The notes beneath the pieces were generated by a model. That model was not told where the DNA came from. It saw only the letters and a list, made by a program, of their open reading frames with translations, and did not search any database. The position numbers and the translations under genes were made by a program. Source: Sphingomonas sp. (GTDB lineage Bacteria > Pseudomonadota > Alphaproteobacteria > Sphingomonadales > Sphingomonadaceae). From it: a stretch of 64,000 bases of DNA. Location of the stretch: the NCBI GenBank assembly GCA_017304655.1, contig JAFKLY010000008.1:62001-126000 (forward strand), in the 5' to 3' direction. Every line of letters starts with the position of its first letter. The first letter of the stretch is position 1. Below are positions 25,871-35,927 of the stretch, piece after piece.

Positions 25871-27636
25871 TCTCAAGAGTTTCGATGCTGCTGGCGAGCG
25901 CCCTCGCCTTGTCCGCAGCCGGCGCACCGCTGATGGCCGCGCCGACGGCTCCCACGGCAAGCACCGCCTCTGCGATTGCCCCGGTGAATCAGGACGACCG
26001 CGCACGCTATGGCGCGATCCTCGCCAACATGGCCGACCAGCGCTGGAGTGATGCGCGCGCCGCCATCCAGGCCCTGCCGGAAACGGACAGCATGCGGTCC
26101 TATCTCCTGGCGGAAGTCTATCTCGCCAAGGGTTCGCCCCGCGTCGAGCTGTTCGAGCTCATGGACATTCTCGCCAAGGCACCGGACCTCCCGCAGGCCG
26201 AACGTCTGGCCGTACTGGCCCGCAAGCGCGGCGCGCAGTCGCTGCCCGAGCGGCCGGCAACGCGCGAGCTGATGTGGACTGGGACCTCGCCCCAGCGCCG
26301 CATCCTCAAGGCCGTCAGCGGAGACAGCGCCGCCGACGCTCTGCGCGGTCAGTTGCTCCAGCAGATCAAGGACGACAAGCCGGCCGAAGGCGAAGCGCTG
26401 CTCGCCGCTGCCGAGAGCGGCCTGACCAGCGAGGCCCGCACGGAACTGCGCCAGCGCCTCGCCTGGTCCTATTATATCTGCGGCGACACCGCCAATGCCC
26501 GCCGGATGGCCGCTATGGCCGTACAGGATGGCGCCGGAACGTTCCTCGCCCCGTCCCAATGGGTGATGGGCCTGGCCGCCTGGCGCGAGAAGCAGTGGAA
26601 CGCAGCCGCTACCGCCTTCTATCAGGCCGCGACCAACGCCAGCGACGCTGACATGCGCAGCGGCGCCTATTTCTGGGCAGCCCGCGCCATGATGGCGGAC
26701 CGGCACCCCGAGCGGGTGAACGCCTTGCTGCGCGCCGCCGCACGGGATGAGGAGACCTTCTACGGACTGCTGGCGCGCGAGACGCTGGGCCTCGGCCCCA
26801 GCCCCGCCCTCGCTCGCGAGCATGTCTCGGCGCAGGATTGGGCCACCTTGTCGACGCGTGGCAATGTCCGCAATGCCGTGATCCTCACCGCGCTTGGTCG
26901 CAGTGCCGATGCTGACGAAGTGCTGCGCCACGAGGCCTCGCTCAGCAGCGACACGCATTATTCCGCGCTCGTCCACCTCGCCAGTGACCTGTCGCTGCCG
27001 ACGACGCAGCTCTGGCTCGCCCAGCGCTCACCCTCGGGCCGCAAGTCCGCCGCTTATGCCCGCTACCCCAGCCCGCAATGGACCCCGGCCAATGGCTGGC
27101 AGGTCGACAAGGCGCTGGTCTTCGCCCACGCTCTGCAGGAATCGCGCTTCCAGACCAACGCGCGCAGCACGGCCGACGCACGTGGCGTGATGCAGGTCCG
27201 TCCCGGCACGGGTGGCGAGCTGGCCAGCGCAGCAGGGCTCGCCGTTTCAGCCGACCAGCTCTATGATCCGTCCGTCAATCTCGCGCTTGGTCAGCTCTAT
27301 CTGAAGAAGCTCAGCCAGATGCGCGCCACCGGCGGCCTGCTGCCCAAGGTCGTCGCCGCCTATAATGCCGGCCCTGTGCCGATCGAGCGCTGGAACGTGC
27401 GGGTGCGCGACGAAGGCGATCCGCTGCTCTTCATCGAATCCGTGCCTTATTACGAGACGCGCGCCTATCTGAACGCCGTGCTGCGCAATTACTGGATTTA
27501 CCAGATGGACGAGAGCAACGGCAAATCGCCTGCGCTCGCTGCCATGGCGCAGGGCCTTTGGACCCGCTTCCCCGATGGCGGCAAGCAAGTCGCCGTCCGC
27601 ATCGCGCCCACGGGGGTCTCCTTCGGTGCCAATTGA
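25867..27636 (+). CDS. Soluble lytic murein transglycosylase (SLT family)
   Basis: This 589-residue periplasmic enzyme cleaves peptidoglycan glycan strands to 1,6-anhydromuropeptides. A signal peptide covers about residues 1-25 (cleavage near LMAAP). The middle is an alpha-helical superhelix of the Slt70 type. The catalytic SLT domain lies at about 410-540, with the catalytic glutamate in [14 protein letters not shown], then [11 protein letters not shown] and VVAAYNAGP. It overlaps the UDG-like gene upstream and moaB downstream, so the three form an operon. Confidence 0.88.
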   Translation: MISRVSMLLASALALSAAGAPLMAAPTAPTASTASAIAPVNQDDRARYGAILANMADQRWSDARAAIQALPETDSMRSYLLAEVYLAKGSPRVELFELMDILAKAPDLPQAERLAVLARKRGAQSLPERPATRELMWTGTSPQRRILKAVSGDSAADALRGQLLQQIKDDKPAEGEALLAAAESGLTSEARTELRQRLAWSYYICGDTANARRMAAMAVQDGAGTFLAPSQWVMGLAAWREKQWNAAATAFYQAATNASDADMRSGAYFWAARAMMADRHPERVNALLRAAARDEETFYGLLARETLGLGPSPALAREHVSAQDWATLSTRGNVRNAVILTALGRSADADEVLRHEASLSSDTHYSALVHLASDLSLPTTQLWLAQRSPSGRKSAAYARYPSPQWTPANGWQVDKALVFAHALQESRFQTNARSTADARGVMQVRPGTGGELASAAGLAVSADQLYDPSVNLALGQLYLKKLSQMRATGGLLPKVVAAYNAGPVPIERWNVRVRDEGDPLLFIESVPYYETRAYLNAVLRNYWIYQMDESNGKSPALAAMAQGLWTRFPDGGKQVAVRIAPTGVSFGAN

Positions 27637-28153
27637 CGAGACGCGAACCTTCCTGCCCGTCAATATCGCGCTGCTGACCGTCTCGGACACGCGGACGCTG
27701 GCCGATGATCGCTCGGGCGACACGCTGGCCGATCGGATCACCGGCGCCGGCCATGTGCTGAAAGCGCGCGAGATCAGCGTCGACAGCGTCGAAGACATAC
27801 TCGCGCACCTACACCGCTGGATCGACGATCCGCAGATCGACGTCATCATCACCACTGGCGGTACCGGTGTGACCGGTCGCGACGTGACGCCCGAAGCGAT
27901 CGAGGCCATTCAGGACAAGCCGATCCCCGGCTTTGGCGAGCTGTTCCGCTGGCTCAGCTTCCAGTCCATCGGCACCTCCACCATCCAGTCCCGCGCCTGC
28001 GCCTGCGTGACGCGCGGCACCTACATCTTCGCCCTTCCCGGCTCGACCGGCGCGGTGAAGGACGGCTGGGACCAGATCCTCGTCCACCAGCTCGACAGCC
28101 GCTTCCGCCCCTGCAATTTTGTCGAACTGATGCCGCGGCTCATGGAACGCTGA
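27626..28153 (+). CDS. moaB: Molybdenum cofactor biosynthesis protein B
   Basis: This 175-residue protein belongs to the MoaB/MogA molybdopterin adenylyltransferase family. The signatures are [26 protein letters not shown] and [15 protein letters not shown] chose the GTG at 27626 ([12 protein letters not shown] becomes [12 protein letters not shown]), which overlaps the transglycosylase gene by 11 bases; earlier starts would add residues unlike the family. MoaB proteins of this size occur in many bacteria, some inactive, but the GGTG loop here is intact. Confidence 0.88.
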   Translation: MPIDETRTFLPVNIALLTVSDTRTLADDRSGDTLADRITGAGHVLKAREISVDSVEDILAHLHRWIDDPQIDVIITTGGTGVTGRDVTPEAIEAIQDKPIPGFGELFRWLSFQSIGTSTIQSRACACVTRGTYIFALPGSTGAVKDGWDQILVHQLDSRFRPCNFVELMPRLMER

Positions 28154-28253
28154 GGGTTAGTCAGCCGTCCCCGTCGGGCTAAGTCGAGACACCCGATCTT
28201 ATCGCAGATACATCTTGATACGCTCGACGCGAAGCGAGCTTTAGATTGAAATA

Positions 28254-28271
28254 GCCGGTGGGGAGACCGGC
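28254..28271 (-). terminator. Putative terminator of proS
   Basis: GCCGGT and ACCGGC form a perfect 6-bp stem with a 6-base loop, 13 bases beyond the proS stop. On the minus strand it is followed by TATTTC, a weak U tract. Confidence 0.4.
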
Positions 28272-28284
28272 GCAAAATGACCGG

Positions 28285-29817
28285 TCAATAGCTCCGCCCG
28301 ACCAGCACGCGCTCCACCGCCGGCTCACCCGTGAAGATGCAGGGGCCGTCCGCTTTCGCGGCGTCCAGCGGCACGTTACGCAGGGTGAGCTTGTGGCCCT
28401 TCAGCCATTCGACCACCTTGTCCAGCGCCTCGCCCGTCGGCTTGGCCCATTGCACTTCCACCCAGCCGGGCTTGTCGCCGTTGAAGGCCTCGGCCAGCAC
28501 CGACTTGTCGGTCACATCGCGGCGGATATTGGCGAGCAGGCGCGCCTGCGCGTCCTCGAACAGGCCGGTCTGATAGTCCATCAGCGTCTCGGTCACGCTC
28601 GCCACAAAGGCGTCGCGCGCCATGATCTCGCTCGCGAGCTTGCCGGCCTCATTATAAAGTCGGTCGCGCCGCAGCACCGAAACGTTGCCGCCCGCGACAT
28701 CGCGCCCGCCCACCTCGACGATGACCGGCGCGCCTTTCTTGACCCAGGCCCAGCGCTTGGTGGCAGCCTTGATCGGCTTCTTGTCGAACAGAACGCGCAG
28801 CGGTTCGCGGAAGACGTCCAGTGCCGCCAGGTCCCTCGCCAGTGCCTCGCAATACGCGATGACCGCCGCGTCCTCGTCATTGTCGCGCAGCATCGGGACG
28901 ATCACGACCTGGTGCGGCGCGATCATCGGCGGGCACTTGAGACCATCATCGTCGCCATGCACCATGATGACGCCGCCAATCATGCGGGTGGAGACGCCCC
29001 AGCTCGTCGTATGGGCAAGCGCCTGCTGGCCTTCCTGATTCTGGTAATGGATGCCCGCGGCCTCGGCAAAGCCGGTGCCGAGATAATGCGATGTGCCGGC
29101 CTGAAGCGCCTTGCCGTCCTGCATCATCGCCTCGATCGAGTAGGTCGCGACGGCGCCGGGGAAGCGCTCGTTTTCCGGCTTCTCGCCAGCGACGACCGGC
29201 ATGGCAAGCTCGCCCTCCGCAAAATCGCGATACATTTCCAGTGCGCGCATCGTCTCGCTGCGCGCATCCGCCTCGTCGGCATGGGCGGTGTGCCCTTCCT
29301 GCCAGAGGAATTCGCTCGTGCGCAGGAACATGCGGGTGCGCATTTCCCAGCGCACCACATTCGCCCACTGGTTGACCATCAGCGGCAGGTCGCGCCAGCT
29401 CTGCACCCAGCGGCTCATCGCCTGACCGATCACCGTCTCGGACGTGGGACGCACGACCAGCGGCTCTTCCAGCTTACTGTCCGGATCGGGCACCAGCTTG
29501 CCATCGATGCCCTTGAGGCGGTGATGCGTGACGACCGCCATTTCCTTGGCGAAGCCGTCGACGTGGTCGGCTTCCTTCTCGAAGAAGGACAGGGGGATGA
29601 ACAGCGGGAAGTAGCAATTCTCTACGCCTGCCGCCTTGATGCGCGCGTCCATCAGCTTCTGGATGCGCTCCCAGATGCCATAACCCCACGGACGGATGAC
29701 CATGCAGCCGCGCACGCCGCTTTCCTCGGCAAGATCGGCCTCGCTGATCACAGCCTGATACCAGGCCGCGAAGTCCTTTTCGCGCGTTACGGGGAGGGCG
29801 TGCTTGATGTTGGACAA
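28285..29817 (-). CDS. proS: Prolyl-tRNA synthetase, eukaryote/archaeal-like type
   Basis: This 510-residue class II synthetase charges tRNA-Pro. Motif 2 lies around RWEMRTRMFLRTSEFLWQEGHTAH. The proline-binding RPTSETVI precedes it, and the C-terminal part carries the anticodon-binding domain plus the extra zinc-domain-like extension ending in VLVGRSY. This is the type 3 (eukaryote-like) enzyme, not the long bacterial form with an editing insertion or the roughly 440-residue short form common in other alphaproteobacteria. Confidence 0.93.
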   Translation of the reverse strand: MSNIKHALPVTREKDFAAWYQAVISEADLAEESGVRGCMVIRPWGYGIWERIQKLMDARIKAAGVENCYFPLFIPLSFFEKEADHVDGFAKEMAVVTHHRLKGIDGKLVPDPDSKLEEPLVVRPTSETVIGQAMSRWVQSWRDLPLMVNQWANVVRWEMRTRMFLRTSEFLWQEGHTAHADEADARSETMRALEMYRDFAEGELAMPVVAGEKPENERFPGAVATYSIEAMMQDGKALQAGTSHYLGTGFAEAAGIHYQNQEGQQALAHTTSWGVSTRMIGGVIMVHGDDDGLKCPPMIAPHQVVIVPMLRDNDEDAAVIAYCEALARDLAALDVFREPLRVLFDKKPIKAATKRWAWVKKGAPVIVEVGGRDVAGGNVSVLRRDRLYNEAGKLASEIMARDAFVASVTETLMDYQTGLFEDAQARLLANIRRDVTDKSVLAEAFNGDKPGWVEVQWAKPTGEALDKVVEWLKGHKLTLRNVPLDAAKADGPCIFTGEPAVERVLVGRSY

Positions 29818-29927
29818 TGTCTTGCTTCCGGGGTCTGGAATGAAGGATCGCAGCGGTCTTTAGTGGCGGCACGGAAAAATACCAAGGTGTTCGCGCGCTG
29901 ACATGTGCGCGGGGACGGGAACTTTCC

Positions 29928-31844
29928 ATGGTTTCACTCGTCCGCTCTCCCGTGGCACTCTTTTCATCCATGATCCGCTCCTCGCCGCGCCGCACGCGGA
30001 TCATTGGCTTGGCTGCGGCCGCACTGGTTCTGCTGCTCCTCGCCCTTTTGGCGCTCGCTGCCACCTTCCCGGCTTCGTGGCTCAAGAGCGCTGCCGAGCG
30101 ACGCCTCTCCGACCGGATCGGCACCAGGGTTTCCATCGGCACCTTGACCCGAGAAAGCGCCGTCTCGTTCAATCCGGTCATCCAGGTGCGAGACATCCGG
30201 GTGCCCCAGCCCAGTTGGGCCGGCGAAGGGGATCTGGCGCGCATCCAGGCTTTGCGACTGCGCCTGCCCGTCATTGGGCTGCTGCTCGGCCAGCGCAGGC
30301 CGCAGCTGCTTTCAGCCCGCGGCGTGCGGCTGACGCTCGTGCGAGACGAGCAGCGCCGCAAGAACTGGGATGCACTCGGCGGTAAGCAGGACAGGGACAA
30401 TCGCGGCGGGTCGGAAATACCACTGGTGCGTCTGGAGAATGCAGTCATCGATTATCGGGACGCCTTCCAGAAGCGGCGGTTCACGCTCAATCTGTCGGTC
30501 GCTCCGCAACAGGGCTTGCGAGGCACCGGCACGGGAACCGTCGATGGAGAACCGGTCACACTGCAACTGACCGGCCCACCGATGCGCGCCGGTAAGCGCT
30601 GGCCATTCGATGCCCGCATCATGGGGCCCGCCATCACAATGCATGCGCGCGGCACCATGGCTGGGCCAATGCGCATCGATGACATGATGTTCAAGGTGTC
30701 CGCCCGCGCCAGCACGCTCAAACTGGTGGACCGCATCATCGAGGCGGGGTTGTTCGGCACTCGACCGGTCGATATCGCCGCCAATGTTCAACGCCGCAAT
30801 GGCGTGTGGACCGTGGCCGATCTGGGCGGCTCAGTGGGGCGAAGTCGGTTCACCGGCGCGCTGACGGTGCGCAAGGTAGATGGCCGCACCAAACTGCGCG
30901 GCGAAGCGCGCTTCAGCCAACTCGATTTCGATGATCTGGCAGACGACGAGGGCAATGCGCAGGCAGTCGCACTCGAGCGGGCGCAAGGCCAGCGGCTCGT
31001 GCCCAATACCCGCGTCAACATCCGCAAGATCGCCAAGACCGACGGCCGCATTGCCCTGCGCGTTGACCGCGTCCTCGGGGGCCGGCGTCCTTCCTCCCTC
31101 ACCAATGCGAGCGCGGTGTTGCATCTCGACAACCGCATTCTTACCATCGATCCACTGCGCATCGGCCTGACGCAAGGCGTGATGACCGGGCGGGCGGTGG
31201 TCAACCAGCGGGATGGCCAGCCCAAGCCGACCGTGACTCTGGCACTCGACATGCGCAACAGCAGCATCGCCGCGCTGGCCGGTGGCGGCGGCAACAGCCA
31301 GGGCGACGTGCAGGGGCGCGTGGATGCCCGCGCGCGCCTGAGCGGGGTTGGCGACACGATCCGCGAGGCCGTCGGGCAGTCGAACGGGACAATCGGCGCC
31401 GTAACGCGTGGTGGCTCGATGCCGGTGCGGCTGGCCGGGCTGCTCGGCTTCGACATCGGCAAGGGCCTGTTCGCCGACGAAGATGGGCGGGAGATATTGC
31501 GGTGTGGGGTGGTGCAGCTGGACATGCGGCGCGGGCGCGGCATCGTGCGCACGCTGGTTGTCGATACGCCGGTCAGCCAATCACGCGGGACTGGCACCGT
31601 GAGTTTCCCGGCCGAGCGGCTCGATCTGACACTCAAGGGCCTGGCCAAGAGCGAGCATGCGCTGCAACTGCCGGGCAACGCGTATCTGCGCGGCACATTG
31701 CGCAACCCCGAGCTGGTCGTACCGGAAGAGGCCCGCTCGTTCGGCAATATCCTGAAGGCGGTCGGCCGGGCGATCGGTGGCCGTGCCGAAACCGCAGATC
31801 ACGCCAAATGCGCGGCGCTGATAGCGCAAACGGTCGGCAGATAG
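29928..31844 (+). CDS. AsmA family protein
   Basis: This 638-residue protein has an N-terminal membrane anchor (about 25-45, LAAAALVLLLLALLALAAT) followed by an AsmA domain and a C-terminal AsmA-like part with repeated beta-rich segments. AsmA-like proteins are periplasm-facing and linked to outer-membrane lipid transport. The ATG at 29928 lacks a clear ribosome-binding site, and an in-frame ATG at 29970 (MIRSSPRRTR) is a good alternative. Confidence 0.82.
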   Translation: MVSLVRSPVALFSSMIRSSPRRTRIIGLAAAALVLLLLALLALAATFPASWLKSAAERRLSDRIGTRVSIGTLTRESAVSFNPVIQVRDIRVPQPSWAGEGDLARIQALRLRLPVIGLLLGQRRPQLLSARGVRLTLVRDEQRRKNWDALGGKQDRDNRGGSEIPLVRLENAVIDYRDAFQKRRFTLNLSVAPQQGLRGTGTGTVDGEPVTLQLTGPPMRAGKRWPFDARIMGPAITMHARGTMAGPMRIDDMMFKVSARASTLKLVDRIIEAGLFGTRPVDIAANVQRRNGVWTVADLGGSVGRSRFTGALTVRKVDGRTKLRGEARFSQLDFDDLADDEGNAQAVALERAQGQRLVPNTRVNIRKIAKTDGRIALRVDRVLGGRRPSSLTNASAVLHLDNRILTIDPLRIGLTQGVMTGRAVVNQRDGQPKPTVTLALDMRNSSIAALAGGGGNSQGDVQGRVDARARLSGVGDTIREAVGQSNGTIGAVTRGGSMPVRLAGLLGFDIGKGLFADEDGREILRCGVVQLDMRRGRGIVRTLVVDTPVSQSRGTGTVSFPAERLDLTLKGLAKSEHALQLPGNAYLRGTLRNPELVVPEEARSFGNILKAVGRAIGGRAETADHAKCAALIAQTVGR

Positions 31845-31870
31845 GGCGCGGAACCCCGCTCGGGGATCGT

Positions 31871-32425
31871 TCAGCCGCCGAGCTTGTCGATCTTGGCGTT
31901 AAGCGCCGCAAGCTGCGCTTTGAGTTCGGCGACTTCATCCGTGCCGCCTTCGCTCTTGGCCGGCGCCTTTGGTGTCGCTGGCTTGAAGGCATTGGCGGCG
32001 GCGTTCAACATTTCCATGTTGCGCTTGGCGATTTCCGCGAAGGGACCGCCGGCAAAGGCGCCCTGCATCGCTTCCTGGAATTGTAGCTGATTCTTGCGGA
32101 AGGCTTCCATGCTCGCTTCGAGATATTGCGGCACCATGGACTGCATGGAGTCGCCATAAAGCGAGATGAGCTGGCGCAGGAAGCTGACCGGCAGCATGTT
32201 CTCGCCGCGCTGTTCTTCTTCCATGATGATCTGGGTGAGCACGCTGTGCGTGATGTCCTCGCCCGACTTTGCGTCGACCACGACAAAGTCGCGGCCCTCG
32301 CGAGTCATCTGCGAGAGAAGTTCCAGCGTGATGTAACTCGACGTTTCCGTGTCATAGAGGCGCCGGTTGGCGTACTTCTTGATGACAATGGTTCCTGATT
32401 CGCCACCCGACTTCGATCGTGCCAT
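31871..32425 (-). CDS. phaR: Polyhydroxyalkanoate synthesis repressor PhaR
   Basis: This 184-residue regulator has the PHB/PHA accumulation regulator DNA-binding domain at the N-terminus (IVIKKYANRRLYDTETSSYI). The PHB-binding segments VLTQIIMEEEQ and FLRQLISLYGDSMQSMVPQYLE follow, then a C-terminal coiled coil (ELKAQLAALNAKIDKL). PhaR binds PHA granules and represses phasin and synthesis genes. Its ATG (32425) overlaps the ATG of the divergent PhaC-like gene (32424) by two bases, so each promoter must lie inside the other gene or the PhaC-like start is further in. Confidence 0.93.
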   Translation of the reverse strand: MARSKSGGESGTIVIKKYANRRLYDTETSSYITLELLSQMTREGRDFVVVDAKSGEDITHSVLTQIIMEEEQRGENMLPVSFLRQLISLYGDSMQSMVPQYLEASMEAFRKNQLQFQEAMQGAFAGGPFAEIAKRNMEMLNAAANAFKPATPKAPAKSEGGTDEVAELKAQLAALNAKIDKLGG

Positions 32426-33551
32426 GTCGTCCGCTCCAGCCTCCGGTGCGCGCAGCATAGCACCAATTCTTTCCGCACCGCAACATGGACCGCGACCGTT
32501 ACCGCTGTTTCTGTCTCTTTTATGGTCAGAAACAGCCGAAGATCCTGATTTGCGACGCAGAGCATTTGCGGGATTGCGCCGGTTCCAGACGGCGCCGCGC
32601 GCCCCAGAGCCCGATCCGCCAAAAAATGTTGCGCGGCATGATCGCGCTGCTTTGCTGACGCGAGATCGCGGTGCACAAACTAGCGCGCTCGTTGCCCGCG
32701 AACGAGCGCCGGTGATTCTTGTGCCCTCGTTAATCAATCCGCCAAACGTGCTGGACCTGACCGAACGCCGGTCGCTGCTGCGCTTTCTGCTACACCAGGG
32801 CCATGACACCTGCCTGCTCGATTGGGGGACGCCGACACAAGCCGATGGGCCAAGCGACCTCGCCGATCATATCGAGACGCTGCTGCTCCCGCTGCTGGAG
32901 CGGTTCGATCGGCCGCCGCTGCTCGTGGGCTATTGCCTTGGCGGAACGCTCGCCATCGGCGCGGCCGCGCGTCTTGCCGCGCTCGGCCGTCCCGTCGCCG
33001 GGGTCGCGACGATCGCGGCACCCTGGGACTTTGCGCGCTACGAAAAGAGTTTCCGGGAGAAGCTCGCAGCGACCTGGGATCAGAGCAAGGCGGCCTGCGA
33101 GACGCTTGGCCTGGTGCCGATGGAAGTCTTCCAGACCGGCTTCTGGTCGCTCGATCCCCGCCGCACCATCGCCAAATATGCTGCGTTCGGCGAGATGGAG
33201 GAAGGCACGCCGGCTTATCACGGCTTCATCGCGCTGGAGGATTGGGCGAATGAAGGCGCCCCGCTCACCTTCGCGGCGGGGCGAGACCTTGCCGAGCGCT
33301 GCTACGCCACCAATATCACCGGCAGCGGCCAATGGACGATCCAGGGCACGCCGGTTGATCCCCTGGCGCTTGGGTGCCCCACCCTCGCCATCGCCTCGAC
33401 CAGCGACCGGATCGTCCCTGCCGCCACGACCCCGCCCGCCATGGAGCGGATCGATCTTGCGCTCGGCCATGTCGGCATGATGATCGGCAGCCGGGCGGAA
33501 GAAAGCCTTTGGAGAGGATTGAGCGACTGGCTTTCGCGCTGCGGCGGCTGA
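32424..33551 (+). CDS. PhaC-like alpha/beta hydrolase with Cys nucleophile
   Basis: This 375-residue alpha/beta-hydrolase-fold protein has the box GYCLGG with Cys171 as nucleophile, as in PHA synthases, plus SLINPPNVLDL upstream (the PhaC-type oxyanion region). The acid is D328 in STSDRIVP and the base H349 in LGHVGMM. It is much shorter than classical PhaC (about 560-600) and lacks most of the N-terminal domain, so its activity is uncertain: synthase-like, depolymerase or acyltransferase. Its position between phaR and a thiolase gene supports a role in PHA metabolism. Confidence 0.75.
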   Translation: MSSAPASGARSIAPILSAPQHGPRPLPLFLSLLWSETAEDPDLRRRAFAGLRRFQTAPRAPEPDPPKNVARHDRAALLTRDRGAQTSALVARERAPVILVPSLINPPNVLDLTERRSLLRFLLHQGHDTCLLDWGTPTQADGPSDLADHIETLLLPLLERFDRPPLLVGYCLGGTLAIGAAARLAALGRPVAGVATIAAPWDFARYEKSFREKLAATWDQSKAACETLGLVPMEVFQTGFWSLDPRRTIAKYAAFGEMEEGTPAYHGFIALEDWANEGAPLTFAAGRDLAERCYATNITGSGQWTIQGTPVDPLALGCPTLAIASTSDRIVPAATTPPAMERIDLALGHVGMMIGSRAEESLWRGLSDWLSRCGG

Positions 33552-33631
33552 TGCTAAGGGCGGCGCCGGACGCCTGACTTCTGCGTGATCCGCCCGCCGG
33601 AAAACGCCTCAATCAAGGGACACGCCTGATC

Positions 33632-34804
<1,173 letters not shown>

Positions 34805-34833
34805 GCGCCCACCCAGAAGCCATTATCCAGGAA

Positions 34834-34866
34834 CGCCGCGCTTGCGCCTTCGGGCAGAGCGCGGCG
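34834..34866. terminator. Bidirectional hairpin between thiolase and alr
   Basis: CGCCGCGCT (34834-34842) pairs perfectly with AGCGCGGCG (34858-34866), and an inner GCC-TTCG-GGC stem carries a stable UUCG tetraloop. It sits between two convergent stop codons. There is no U tract, so it may work with Rho. Confidence 0.55.
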
Positions 34867-34871
34867 ATCGC

Positions 34872-35918
34872 TCAGACCCAGCGGCGTTCGTAGCGCCGGC
34901 CCAACCCCGTCAGCAGCTCATATTGTGACAGGCCGGATTGCGCTGCAGCGCTCAGCAGATCGAAGTCGATCTCGACCCAGTCCCCTTCCGCAATCCACGG
35001 CGCGTCCGACACATCGACCGCAGTAAGGTCCATGGAGATGCGGCCAAGCACCGGCAGCCGCGTGCCATCGAGAAGCGCGACGCCCGTGCCGGAAAAGCCG
35101 CGCAGATAGCCGTCGGCATAGCCGAGATTGAGCACGGCCGCCTCACGCTCCCGCTCCGCGACATAGGTCGCACCATAGCCCACGGACTCGCCGGCGCGGA
35201 CCGTCCGGCGCTGGAGCACTTGCGCGCGTGGGCGCACGACCTGCGTGATATGCCCGGCCGCCTCTGCGCGCGGCAGGCCGCCATAAAGCGCGAGGCCCGG
35301 GCGCGTCAGATCGAAATGACCGTCCGCGCCCAGCAGGATGCCAGCGCTGTTGGAAAGGCTGCGCCGCCGGGCGGGAACGCCCGCACTCAGCTGACGAAAG
35401 GCGTTCAGCTGAATGCCATTGAGCGCATGATCCTCATCCGCACAGGCGAAATGGCTCAACACTGTCTCGATGGTCAGCCCCTCGAACAGCGCGGCGTTGA
35501 CATAATTCGGGTCGATCCCGAGCCGGTTCATGCCCGTGTCGATCATTACGTCGCACGGCCCGCCATTGGCCGCCTTCCAACGGGCGACCTGCTCAGGTGA
35601 ATTGAGCACCGGCCGGAACGGGGTGGAAAGCGCAAAGGCCATGTCGTCCGCGCGCACGCCGTGCAGCACGGAAAGCGAGGCCTCGCCCAGATGCGGCAGC
35701 AGTTCGGCGGCCTCGGCCCAGGTGGCGACGAAGAAATCCCGGCAACCGGCAGCCTGAAGATGCGCCATCACCGCGACCGCACCTAACCCGTAGCCATTGG
35801 CCTTAATCGCCGCACCGCACGCCGCCGCGCCGCTTTGCGCGGCAAGCCATTGCCAGTTTGCCTTGAGCGCAGCGCTGTCGAGATGCAGCGCCAGCGGTGC
35901 GGGAGGGATGTCGGTCAT
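34872..35918 (-). CDS. alr: Alanine racemase
   Basis: This 348-residue PLP enzyme makes D-alanine for peptidoglycan. The cofactor lysine is K39 (AAIKANGYGLGA). The fold-type III barrel continues with DVMIDTGMNRLG, LSNSAGIL and RPGLALYGG, and GESVGYGATYVAERE holds the second catalytic Tyr region. The sequence is complete. It starts 9 bases after the stop of an MFS transporter gene on the same strand and is likely co-transcribed with it. Confidence 0.92.
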   Translation of the reverse strand: MTDIPPAPLALHLDSAALKANWQWLAAQSGAAACGAAIKANGYGLGAVAVMAHLQAAGCRDFFVATWAEAAELLPHLGEASLSVLHGVRADDMAFALSTPFRPVLNSPEQVARWKAANGGPCDVMIDTGMNRLGIDPNYVNAALFEGLTIETVLSHFACADEDHALNGIQLNAFRQLSAGVPARRRSLSNSAGILLGADGHFDLTRPGLALYGGLPRAEAAGHITQVVRPRAQVLQRRTVRAGESVGYGATYVAEREREAAVLNLGYADGYLRGFSGTGVALLDGTRLPVLGRISMDLTAVDVSDAPWIAEGDWVEIDFDLLSAAAQSGLSQYELLTGLGRRYERRWV

Positions 35919-35927
35919 CGGCGCGGG

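Noticed and set aside
31854..31865. CCCC-GCTC-GGGG hairpin between the AsmA and phaR stop codons as terminator
   Set aside because: The stem is only 4 bp and has no U tract, too weak to call.
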